64,000 bases of DNA from Spirochaetae bacterium HGW-Spirochaetae-1 (lineage in GTDB: Bacteria > Spirochaetota > UBA4802 > UBA5550): the NCBI GenBank assembly GCA_002839375.1, contig PGXY01000007.1, positions 521,881-585,880 of the forward strand, read 5' to 3'. Positions 56,236 through 64,000 of the stretch are shown here, piece after piece (the first letter of the stretch is position 1; the number at the start of each line of letters is the position of its first letter). A program made the translations under genes and the position numbers. A model generated the notes under the pieces. It searched no databases and was not told where the DNA came from. It worked only from the letters and a program-made list of their open reading frames with translations.

Positions 56236-57795
56236 ATGAAATCAAAAGAAAAAAAAATCGATAAAATCAAAAACAGTAGAGTCGAGAGTCATGCCATTTT
56301 TGCCGATGTCATGACGACCAACAACCGGCGTCTCATAAAGGCCTTCTCCATTATAGCAACGATCGCCAATGTAGCGGTTACGGCCATCAAGGCAACGGGA
56401 AAGGGTTCGGCCTATCTTACTTATACTGATATCCTCATCGAAGTCATACTTGTTACATCCCTGGTCCTTATAACCATTTTCCTCAGCAACCGTTTTAAGG
56501 GGAAAAAGCGTTCAGCCGTGATAACGCTTACGGGCATCATGATGGCCCTGGGTGTTTTCCAATATTCGTTCCATGGTTCCAATGAGCTCTTTGCAACAAA
56601 TTACATTCTTCTGGCCCTGAGTATATTCTATTTTAACCGCCGCCTATCGCTCTTTGCGCTGATCCTGGTGCTCATTGCACAGACCGTACTCTTTACAATA
56701 CGACCGGAACTGCTGCCGGGAGGGCCTGCATCTAACCTCCTGGTGCGATACATTGTTTACTGCATGGTGGGAATCGGCGCCATGACCGGCGCTGATGCCA
56801 CATTCCGGCTCCTGGTTCTGGCCATCGAAAAGCAGGATGAGGCCACGAACAATTACGGGAGTCTGCAGGAGGCCGTGCGCGCCATCATGAAATCCATCGG
56901 CATCCTGAAGGAACAGACCTCGGAACAGGAATCAATCGCCGCCGACATGAACGACGTGTCACAGCAGCAGGCCGCTTCCCTGGAGGAGATTTCGGCCTCG
57001 CTTGAGGAACTGGCATCAAATTCGGAATCCATCAGCAACATCGCCCGCTCCCTTTTCGAAGAGCTTGATATCACCGTGGAATCGGTCAATGACCTCAAAA
57101 CGGTAAACGACCGGACTCAGCAGAGTTCCACGGAAATCAACAATACCCTGAACAGCGTAACCCAGTATTCGGAAAATTCCTCCAGCCAGATAAACATGGC
57201 CAAGGACAGTTTCGTGACGCTGAAAAGCAAGAGCAACGAGATGTCCAATTTCGTCCAGGTCATAAATGACATTGCCGACCAGGTAAACCTCCTCTCCCTG
57301 AACGCTTCAATTGAGGCTGCCCGGGCCGGTGAGGCGGGCCGCGGATTCGCCGTGGTCGCCGACGAGATATCCAAGCTGGCTGACGCCACTTCCTCCAACG
57401 CCAAGGAAATTGAAAAGATTATTCGGGAAAACCAGTCCCTCATCGATGGCAGCAGCAGATTCATCGGGGAATCAGCGGACATGATACTGCAGCTCAATAC
57501 AGCCATTCAGCGTATAAAGCACGAAATCGGCGATGTGGGCACCCTTATCAGCGATATCGACATGACTATAAAAACCATCAAAAGCCTGAACACGAAAGTC
57601 CATGACTCCAGCAAGACGATAGAGCATTCCACATCGGAGCAGCGCATTGCCACGGACGAATCGAGCAGGACCACGGCCGATATCGCACGAAAGGCCCAGG
57701 ACATCGTTGATTTTGCCTCACGGATCACGGACACCACGAAAAAAATAAACAACCTGGTCAATGAACTGAGCGATATCACGCAAACTCTCCAGTAG
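56236..57795 (+). CDS. Methyl-accepting chemotaxis protein with six-helix membrane sensor
   Basis: 519 residues. Residues 30-205 form six hydrophobic helices with very short loops, so the sensor is embedded in the membrane instead of being a periplasmic ligand domain. No HAMP domain follows. The signalling coiled coil covers about 225-515, with the hairpin tip [36 protein letters not shown] conserved. Glu/Gln-rich heptads ([17 protein letters not shown]) are likely methylation sites. There is no CheR-binding pentapeptide at the C-terminus. It probably signals to CheA from a membrane, redox or lipid-soluble stimulus; the stimulus is unknown. Confidence 0.92.
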   Translation: MKSKEKKIDKIKNSRVESHAIFADVMTTNNRRLIKAFSIIATIANVAVTAIKATGKGSAYLTYTDILIEVILVTSLVLITIFLSNRFKGKKRSAVITLTGIMMALGVFQYSFHGSNELFATNYILLALSIFYFNRRLSLFALILVLIAQTVLFTIRPELLPGGPASNLLVRYIVYCMVGIGAMTGADATFRLLVLAIEKQDEATNNYGSLQEAVRAIMKSIGILKEQTSEQESIAADMNDVSQQQAASLEEISASLEELASNSESISNIARSLFEELDITVESVNDLKTVNDRTQQSSTEINNTLNSVTQYSENSSSQINMAKDSFVTLKSKSNEMSNFVQVINDIADQVNLLSLNASIEAARAGEAGRGFAVVADEISKLADATSSNAKEIEKIIRENQSLIDGSSRFIGESADMILQLNTAIQRIKHEIGDVGTLISDIDMTIKTIKSLNTKVHDSSKTIEHSTSEQRIATDESSRTTADIARKAQDIVDFASRITDTTKKINNLVNELSDITQTLQ

Positions 57796-57949
57796 AAGAT
57801 ATTTTCTGTCTCCATGGTGCCTTTATTTCTGATTTGCCTGAATTTTTCCTCTTGACGTAAGGCACCTTCCCGTACTATTGCCTTGCCAGATACCCCTGAA
57901 ACCATGGGGAAACACATCACACCGGTAAACGACACAATAAGGAGCTGCC

Positions 57950-59008
57950 ATGAAACTGGGAATAATCGGACTGCCCCAAACAGGGAAAAAAACCCTTTTT
58001 GAACTGCTGACGGGATCAGCTCCCTCACCCGCCGACGCTCAAAAAGGATCAGCTGGAGTGGCGGACATCCGTGACAGCCGCTTTCTTGCCCTGTCGCGCA
58101 TGTATAATCCCAAGAAAGAGACACCGGCCCGGATAGACATGCAGCTTCTGCCCAAACTTGATCCCGGAACCGCCAGAGATTTTCGCGATGTGGCCGACGC
58201 AGATGCCCTGTGTCATGTCGTACGCGTTTTCCAGGATGATTCCATCTACCACGTAAGCGGCTCCGTGGACCCTGTCCGGGACATCGAAACCGTGAACGGC
58301 GAACTTTTTCTCAGTGACCTTGTCTTCATTGAAAAGCGCCTGGACCGCATAGAGAAGGATCGCAAAAAAAAGGAGGACAAGCGACTCCTGGACGAGGCCG
58401 AACTCCTGAACCGCTTCCGAACGCACCTTGAGGCAGACCTGCCGCTGCGCACCCTGACTATAACCGACGAAGAAAAGAAACTGATTTCGGGTTACCCCTT
58501 CCTCACCAGGAAAAAAATGCTCGTTGTACTGAACACCGATGACGACACGTCAAAAAAAACCGGGCTCATTGAATCCCTGTCATCAAAATTCACAACCATG
58601 GAAATAGACATCATGCAGGTCCCGGCAAAACTGGAGCTGGAGATAGCCACGCTGGAGAGCGAAGAGGAACGTGTGGAATTCATGAAGGACGCGGGCATTA
58701 CCGTCTCGGCCCTGGAACAGCTCTCCATGCTCGCCATGACATCTCTGGGACTCATGTCCTATTTCACCGTTGGCAAGGACGAGGTGCGGCAGTGGCTCGT
58801 ACGGCGTAATGCCACGGCACCCGAAGCGGCCGGAGCCATCCATTCCGATATCCAGCGCGGGTTTATCCGGGCCGAGGTGATAAAATACGCAGACCTCATG
58901 TCCCTCAAATCGGAAGACGAAGTGAAGAAAGCCGGGAAACTCTATGTTATGGGAAAGGACTACATCGTGGAGGACGGCGATATCATCAACTTCAGGTTCA
59001 ACGTGTAA
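57950..59008 (+). CDS. YchF/OLA1-like protein with degenerate GTPase motifs
   Basis: 352 residues. The C-terminal TGS/DUF933 part is well conserved (SLGLMSYFTVGKDEVRQWLVRRNATAPEAAGAIHSDIQRGFIRAEVIKYADL, then GKDYIVEDGDIINFRFNV). The P-loop is present as GLPQTGKKTLFELLTG. The switch II element DxAGLVxGAS of YchF is replaced by DMQLLPKLDPGTARDF, and the nucleotide-specificity motif is not recognisable. It may bind but not hydrolyse nucleotide normally. YchF proteins bind ribosomes and respond to stress; this looks like a divergent second family member. AAGGAG precedes the ATG. Confidence 0.8.
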   Translation: MKLGIIGLPQTGKKTLFELLTGSAPSPADAQKGSAGVADIRDSRFLALSRMYNPKKETPARIDMQLLPKLDPGTARDFRDVADADALCHVVRVFQDDSIYHVSGSVDPVRDIETVNGELFLSDLVFIEKRLDRIEKDRKKKEDKRLLDEAELLNRFRTHLEADLPLRTLTITDEEKKLISGYPFLTRKKMLVVLNTDDDTSKKTGLIESLSSKFTTMEIDIMQVPAKLELEIATLESEEERVEFMKDAGITVSALEQLSMLAMTSLGLMSYFTVGKDEVRQWLVRRNATAPEAAGAIHSDIQRGFIRAEVIKYADLMSLKSEDEVKKAGKLYVMGKDYIVEDGDIINFRFNV

Positions 59009-59013
59009 CCCCG

Positions 59014-59361
59014 TCAGGGATATATCATTACACGGTTCTTACCGGCGTTTTTCGCTTTATAGAGCATTTCGTCGGCCTTTCTTATAATCTTTTCATTGTC
59101 ACAGGCATCTTCAAGCTCGCCGACTGAGTAGAGGGCGACGCCGATGCTCAGGGTGCAGTGTATTTCATTTCCATCGTCGGTTTCGATCCTCTCATTTTCA
59201 GCCATTGCCCGTATCTTTTCAGCAGTCCGCAGCGCCCCCTGCCTGTCCGTCTCCGGTATCATTTCAATAAACTCCTCTCCGCCGTACCGGGCTACCAGGT
59301 CACTAGCCCTGCGATTGGCGATAAGCAGCGAACCCATCTTCGCGAGCACACGGTCTCCCAT
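59014..59361 (-). pseudogene. 5'-truncated GGDEF domain remnant
   Basis: 115 codons matching only the C-terminal two thirds of a diguanylate cyclase domain: GDRVLAKMGSLLIANRRASDLVARYGGEEFIEMIPET, CTLSIGVALYS and KADEMLYKAKNAGKNRVMIYP. The GGEEF loop is intact, but the substrate-binding DIDxFKxxND-type segment that should come before GDRVL is missing. An in-frame stop lies four codons upstream of the first ATG. There is no clear ribosome site. Most likely the end of a deleted gene; it lies 5 nt from the convergent YchF-like gene. Confidence 0.65.
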
Positions 59362-59500
59362 TCTAAAGCTTCATAGTCCTTTTATAGTAAACCAAATGCC
59401 GGTACAATTTATTTGATTAATTATCAATAATTTACTTTATATATACGTTTTTTTATATTTGCTAATGATATATATTCACAATTATATACTGACATACGGC

Positions 59501-59529
59501 TTGACAGCCGGAGTAAAGGCATATAGTAT
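59501..59529 (+). promoter_or_regulatory. Candidate promoter of the 59.6-kb gene
   Basis: Perfect TTGACA (59501-59506), 17-nt spacer, TAGTAT (59524-59529; four of six). An 11-nt direct repeat CCGGAGTAAAG occurs in its spacer (59508) and again as the ribosome-binding region at 59628. Confidence 0.45.
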
Positions 59530-59643
59530 CCATGCTAACAGGAATATCATTGCCGTTGGGGATTTCCATAATTACAGCCGATTCATGAAACCTCATTTCA
59601 ATTGACTGTTGCAGCTGTTTGATACACCCGGAGTAAAGAACTC

Positions 59644-60720
59644 ATGTCCATAGGATATTCAAATAAAGTAATTCTCATAACCGAGAAAACCAGGATTGCC
59701 GCCCCTGTCAAGATAGCGCTGAACAAGCTCGACTATGAGGTCGCCTCCGGTTACCCTGCGCTGACCTCCATTTCGGTAATGCGGACCGGCATCTCCCACA
59801 GCGGAAAGACGGCATTCATCAGGACCGAGCTTCTGCGCTTCATCAACGAAAAGGGCTTCCCGCGTGCCATCATCATGGACAGCCAGATAGACCTGGGCAT
59901 GGCACCGGCCCTGGACCCCGGCATGCTTAAGATATTCAAAACACTCCTGATTTCATACATCATCCTCAGCAAGGGGGCGGAGTGCAAAGACCTGCGGGGC
60001 AATTTCATCCTCCTTAACAAGGGGGCTGCATTCGAAAAAGAATTCGGTATTGGAAAGAATCCACACAGTGTTATAAAACTGCTCTCGACACAGAATCCCG
60101 AGATAAATTACTTTATTGATGATCTGAAGGAAAACCGGGAACGCTTTGACGCCCTGTTCTCCATCACGCTGCTCGACACGGAACAACCATCAGATATTAT
60201 CACGGGAACCGTGGGAGATTTTCTCGTTAAAAACGCCGGGGGCGCTGCGGCCAAAAAGCCTGCACCGGCAGAGATGCCGGGCACCGCAGTGAAGACCGAT
60301 GATACACCGGCACGAATAGTCTTCCGCATCGATGCCGGTTCCGTCTATGACGATGGAAGCATCACAACCGAACTCTCGGAAGAACATGCCTCCCTCAGGG
60401 AAAGGGAATTTTATATCATTGGCTCCTGGTCAAGCAGGACCGAGTTGGAAGTGGCAAAAAAAATCGCGGGAGTCCTGCAGAAAGGAATAAATGAACAGGC
60501 GCGTTTCGGATACGGCGATCCCATCAGATTCAATCTCGACGACCGCTGCGTCATGGATAAAAACACCGCCCTTTCGATGGCACAGCTGTTCAAGAAAAAC
60601 CTTGCGCAGTTTAAAAAAATTGCCATTACTGCCAGTGCTAAAAACGGCGCCCTCATCCAGAAATCACGCGGATTTCCCATGATAAAAGACATACTCACCG
60701 TCACCCCTGAAGCATCGTAG
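59644..60720 (+). CDS. Unrecognised two-domain protein, possible receiver-like N-terminus
   Basis: 358 residues, soluble. Residues 1-185 start like a response-regulator receiver or related alpha/beta fold (KVILITEKTRIAAPVKIALNKLDYEV...RAIIMDSQID), but the phospho-acceptor region is not conventional. An Ala/Pro/Lys-rich linker (about 198-225) leads to a C-terminal domain of about 130 residues (ARIVFRIDAGSVYDDGSITTEL, FYIIGSWSSRTELEVAKKIAGVL) whose family I do not know. GGAG lies about 10 nt before the ATG and a promoter-like sequence lies 115 nt upstream, so the gene is real and probably monocistronic. It is convergent with tkt. Confidence 0.65.
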   Translation: MSIGYSNKVILITEKTRIAAPVKIALNKLDYEVASGYPALTSISVMRTGISHSGKTAFIRTELLRFINEKGFPRAIIMDSQIDLGMAPALDPGMLKIFKTLLISYIILSKGAECKDLRGNFILLNKGAAFEKEFGIGKNPHSVIKLLSTQNPEINYFIDDLKENRERFDALFSITLLDTEQPSDIITGTVGDFLVKNAGGAAAKKPAPAEMPGTAVKTDDTPARIVFRIDAGSVYDDGSITTELSEEHASLREREFYIIGSWSSRTELEVAKKIAGVLQKGINEQARFGYGDPIRFNLDDRCVMDKNTALSMAQLFKKNLAQFKKIAITASAKNGALIQKSRGFPMIKDILTVTPEAS

Positions 60721-60759
60721 ACAATACCGGCAAACCCTGATAAAAAAACATTGTGGCCA

Positions 60760-62745
60760 TTATTTCAGGTATTCTTTCACCTTTGCCGCAATGTTTTCCT
60801 TCGTAAAACCATATAACTTCGCCAGCTCTCCCGCCGGTCCCGAAGCACCGAAATGCTCCAGGGTGATATAGAGAGCGCCGGACCCGGCATACTGGTCCCA
60901 GCCGCTCCGCCGTCCCGCTTCCACGACTGCGCAGGGCACGTTTTCGGGTATGACGCTTTTTTTATAGGCCTCGTCCTGACGGTCAAAGAGAAACCATGAC
61001 GGGAATGATACGACGCGTGCACTGATCCCTTCATTAAGAAGCATTTCAGCGGCATCCATGGATATGGCCACTTCCGAACCGCTGGCCAGGATGACGATAT
61101 CGGGCCTACCGTCACAATCTTTGATTACATAGGCGCCCCTGGCCAAGTCCTTTGCTCCGGCCGCACCATGACGCTTTAAAACCGGGATGTCCTGCCTGGT
61201 GAGGGAAAGCATGGTAGGGCCTACAGTGCCGGCCAGGGCCGCCAGCCAGGCCTCCCTGGTTTCCTCGGCATCGGCGGGCCGTACCACATTCAGGTTCGGG
61301 ATGATGCGTGCGCCAGCCAGATGCTCCACGGGCTGGTGTGTGGGTCCGTCTTCACCTACAAAAAATGAATCGTGCGTAAATATATAGACAACCTGCAGGC
61401 CCGAAAGGGCTGCAAGGCGCACAGCGGGCCTCATGTAATCGATGAAAACAAGAAAGGTGGCGCTATAGGGAATAAATCCGCCATAGTAGGCTATACCGTT
61501 CTGAATGGCGCCCATGGCATGCTCACGAACACCGAAATGAATATTGCGCCCCACTTTGTTTCTCCCCGTTTCCCCATACCCTTTCACAAAGGACTTGTTG
61601 CTGGGTCCCAGGTCCGCCGATCCTCCAAGGATATTGGGCACCTCCCTGAAAAGAGCCTCAAGCACTTTGCCCCCGGCACTGCGCGTGGCAATTTTATCTC
61701 CCTCTTTAAAGGACGGAAGCTTCCCGCGCAGGGCTTCGGTATCGGGAGCGGAGAAATATGAATCCCACAGTTTTTTCTTCTCACCGGTAATGGTTTTTCC
61801 GAACAGTTCATTCCAGGCCCGGTATTCTTTCAGGAGCTCCTCCCGGCGGAGTGCAAAAATATCATACACCTCGTCGGGCACGCAAAATTGTGCATCAGCG
61901 TCACAGCCGATATTGGTCTTTGCCGCCTTCACCTCATCGGCGCCCAGGGGCGCTCCATGGGATTCCTCACTTCCTTCTTTGCCGGGACTGCCCTTGGCGA
62001 TGCGGGTTTTCGCGATAATCAGGGATGGCCGGTCCTTCACCTTCTGCGCCTCCAGCACGGCACGCTCGATTGCATCGGTGTCGTGGCCGTCTATCTTCTG
62101 CACATGCCAGTGACACGATTCAAAGCGTTTTTCCGTATCATCGCCGAAGGTGATACCGGTGCTTCCTTCTATTGATATCTCGTTTGAATCGTAAAGATAT
62201 ATCATATTCCCCAGTCCCAGGTGACCGGCCAGGGAGGCAGCCTCGGAACTGATTCCCTCCATAAGATCGCCGTCGCCGCAGATGGCGTAAATATAATGAT
62301 CGATGATAGTGCCGTCCGTATTGAATTCCGCGGCAAGCATTTTAGCGGCAAAGGCCATCCCCACGCCGTTGGCGAAGCCCTGTCCCAGTGGGCCCGTGGT
62401 GGTTTCCACACCGGCGGTATGACGAAACTCGGGATGGCCCGGTGTTTTGCTTCCTACCTGGCGGAAGCTCATGATGTCCTCCAGGGAAAGATCGTAACCC
62501 GACAGGTGAAGCATGGAATAAAGAAGCATTGAGCCGTGGCCCGCTGAAAGAACAAAGCGATCCCTGTTCTTCCATGCGGGATCGGCGGGGTTGAATTTCA
62601 TTATCTTTGCCCAGAGCACGGCGGCAATCTCAGCGCATCCCATGGGCATGCCGGGATGACCCGAATTTGCCTTCTGAACGGCGTCCATGGACAGGGTCCT
62701 GACGGTATCGGCGATTGTTTTCAACTGTTTCCTGGTTATAGTCAT
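60760..62745 (-). CDS. tkt: Transketolase
   Basis: 661 residues; thiamine-diphosphate enzyme of the non-oxidative pentose phosphate pathway. N-terminal: [51 protein letters not shown], and the cofactor motif [24 protein letters not shown]. Middle: [14 protein letters not shown] and [22 protein letters not shown] full-length single-chain enzyme. The ATG at 62745 is preferred over 62757 because GGAG lies 6 nt upstream. Confidence 0.97.
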   Translation of the reverse strand: MTITRKQLKTIADTVRTLSMDAVQKANSGHPGMPMGCAEIAAVLWAKIMKFNPADPAWKNRDRFVLSAGHGSMLLYSMLHLSGYDLSLEDIMSFRQVGSKTPGHPEFRHTAGVETTTGPLGQGFANGVGMAFAAKMLAAEFNTDGTIIDHYIYAICGDGDLMEGISSEAASLAGHLGLGNMIYLYDSNEISIEGSTGITFGDDTEKRFESCHWHVQKIDGHDTDAIERAVLEAQKVKDRPSLIIAKTRIAKGSPGKEGSEESHGAPLGADEVKAAKTNIGCDADAQFCVPDEVYDIFALRREELLKEYRAWNELFGKTITGEKKKLWDSYFSAPDTEALRGKLPSFKEGDKIATRSAGGKVLEALFREVPNILGGSADLGPSNKSFVKGYGETGRNKVGRNIHFGVREHAMGAIQNGIAYYGGFIPYSATFLVFIDYMRPAVRLAALSGLQVVYIFTHDSFFVGEDGPTHQPVEHLAGARIIPNLNVVRPADAEETREAWLAALAGTVGPTMLSLTRQDIPVLKRHGAAGAKDLARGAYVIKDCDGRPDIVILASGSEVAISMDAAEMLLNEGISARVVSFPSWFLFDRQDEAYKKSVIPENVPCAVVEAGRRSGWDQYAGSGALYITLEHFGASGPAGELAKLYGFTKENIAAKVKEYLK

Positions 62746-62812
62746 GCTCTTCTCCATAGATAATATATTTTTTTCAAATCACCGCTCTGACACAACACGT
62801 TAACATTCAAAA

Positions 62813-62848
62813 GGATATCAGACTGAGCGATTACTCAGTTTGATATCC
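62813..62848 (-). terminator. Probable terminator of cysK
   Basis: 15-bp stem with one G-T pair (62813-62827 with 62834-62848) and a 6-nt loop, lying between cysK and tkt. On the minus strand the stem is followed by TTTTGAATG, a short U tract. Confidence 0.6.
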
Positions 62849-62910
62849 CCCTATATTTTTTCAAGATATTTTTATTGTGTACAGGATATTAAACAATAAT
62901 TAATAAAAAA

Positions 62911-63813
62911 TCAGTCTGCCTGCGAGTTCAGAAGTCCCGTGCTGAAATACCGCTCTGCCCGATCTGCCAGGATGGTTACCACGTTGTATCCGGGATTCTG
63001 CCTCACGATTTCCCGGGCGGCCCAGACATTGGCTCCCGATGAGGTTCCCACAAGAAGAGAATTGCTCCGGGCAAGCTCCCGTGTTGTTTTTATGGCATTA
63101 TCGTCGGAGACTTCGATGATCTGGTCGATGAGCTTCACGTCCAGTACCTCGGGAATGAATCCATCGCCGATCCCCTGGATCTGGTGCAGGCCCGGCTCAT
63201 GGCCCAGGAGGGCCGAGACGTTTTCAGGCTCCACGGCGATAATCTTGATATCGGGATTGTGATCCTTCAGAAACCGGCCCACGCCCTGTATGGTGCCTCC
63301 GCTGCCTATGCCTGAAACAAAGGCATCGATATGGCCTCCCATCTGCCGCCATATTTCCGGGGCCGTAAACTCATAATGAGCCCGTGGATTATGGGGATTG
63401 GAAAACTGGTTGGGCATATAGCCTTTATATTTTTCCATGAGCTCCCGGGCTTTCCGCACGGCTCCGTCAACACTCTCGCTGTCGGGAGTGAGAATGAGCT
63501 CTCCCCCCAGGACCCTTATGATGTTCTTTCTCTCCTCGCTCATGCCTTCGGGCATGACAATTATGACCTCATACCCCTTGCTTACTCCCACCATGGTTAT
63601 GCCAATACCCGTATTACCCGAGGTTGGCTCGATTATCTTCATCCCCGGCCTGAGAAGACCAGTTTGTTCGGCATTCTCTATCATGGCCAGGGCTATCCTG
63701 TCCTTGATGCTGCCGCCGGGATTCAGGAATTCGGCCTTGGCAAATATGGATTCATTTTTGAGCTGAATCATGGGCGTGTTGCCTATAAGTTCCTTAACGT
63801 CGCGCACATACAT
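62911..63813 (-). CDS. cysK: Cysteine synthase (O-acetylserine sulfhydrylase family)
   Basis: 300 residues; PLP enzyme making cysteine from O-acetylserine and sulfide. The PLP lysine is in NPGGSIKDRIALAMI, the substrate loop is EPTSGNTGIGITMV, the phosphate loop is SGIGSGGTIQGVG, and the adenine-side serine region is GTSSGANVWAA. CysK and CysM (which uses thiosulfate) are hard to separate by eye; the short length and lack of a long C-terminus are compatible with either. It may supply cysteine to the same sulfur network as ahcY. Confidence 0.93.
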   Translation of the reverse strand: MYVRDVKELIGNTPMIQLKNESIFAKAEFLNPGGSIKDRIALAMIENAEQTGLLRPGMKIIEPTSGNTGIGITMVGVSKGYEVIIVMPEGMSEERKNIIRVLGGELILTPDSESVDGAVRKARELMEKYKGYMPNQFSNPHNPRAHYEFTAPEIWRQMGGHIDAFVSGIGSGGTIQGVGRFLKDHNPDIKIIAVEPENVSALLGHEPGLHQIQGIGDGFIPEVLDVKLIDQIIEVSDDNAIKTTRELARSNSLLVGTSSGANVWAAREIVRQNPGYNVVTILADRAERYFSTGLLNSQAD

Positions 63814-63954
63814 ATGTCATTCCCCCACAAAAGGCTTTCTTCAGACATAAGGGTCAGGGAGCTTCAAATTTTCAATTACAATTTTTATAAAGGAACCTGT
63901 GGATTTAAGAGGATGTACCATTTTTCAGGAAAGTGGGGCAGACAGCAGGGATTT

Positions 63955-63986
63955 GAGCGGGAGATATGACGAAATATCCCCCGCTC
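63955..63986 (-). terminator. Hairpin at the right edge
   Basis: 13-bp stem with one mismatch (63955-63967 with 63974-63986) and a 6-nt loop, 140 nt upstream of cysK. It may end a gene lying to the right of the window; no strong U tract is visible. Confidence 0.4.
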
Positions 63987-64000
63987 GATTATACATTATT

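Overview
The window looks like chromosomal DNA of a free-living or commensal spirochaete of moderate G+C content with AT-rich spacers. The evidence is two FlaB-type core flagellins in tandem with FlaG and a long FliD, many proteins with lipoprotein or outer-membrane signals, and acidic low-complexity proteins joined to GAF/GGDEF-like modules. No rRNA, tRNA, CRISPR array, integrase or transposase was recognised. The window reads as core chromosome with small dispersed hairpin repeats, not as a mobile island.

Layout. 0.1-2.5 kb: two convergent, paralogous MacB/FtsX-type permease genes; the minus-strand copy overlaps argH by 4 nt. 4-10.4 kb: flagellar filament cluster on the minus strand (flaB1, flaB2, flaG, fliD, then an unrecognised gene). 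10.8-28 kb: a long minus-strand run read in the order acidic protein, acidic GAF/degenerate-GGDEF protein, SUMF1-like protein, trpE, trpGD, PAS-PP2C phosphatase, PAS histidine kinase, glycogen phosphorylase, PQQ-propeller/OmpA fusion. 28.3-35.7 kb: complete F-type ATP synthase operon atpZ-B-E-F-H-A-G-D-C, with terminator-like hairpins inside it. 35.9-43.8 kb: HicB-like solo gene, parvulin lipoprotein, outer-membrane protein, folE2, map, recA, leuA. 44-54 kb: GDPD and PAP2 phosphatases, a small unknown gene, a two-subunit 2-hydroxyacyl-CoA dehydratase-like pair, ahcY, an ArsR-methyltransferase regulator with a 38-bp palindromic operator, and a beta-helix lipoprotein. 54-64 kb: histidine phosphatase, lysA-like decarboxylase, membrane chemoreceptor, degenerate YchF-like protein, a truncated GGDEF remnant, an unknown protein, transketolase and cysteine synthase.

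The strongest regulatory observation is a complete leucine attenuator in front of leuA: a 25-codon leader peptide with seven leucines in nine residues, mutually exclusive RNA stems and an intrinsic terminator. The second is an ArsR-methyltransferase (SahR-like) gene whose start abuts a near-perfect palindrome and which lies just upstream of ahcY, suggesting control of the S-adenosylmethionine cycle. Three intergenic copies of a hairpin repeat (arms of the type AAGGGAACCTC / GAGGTTCCCTT) and one 82-bp inverted-repeat element in the ahcY leader are the only repeats seen. All functions are read from sequence motifs; no searches were run.
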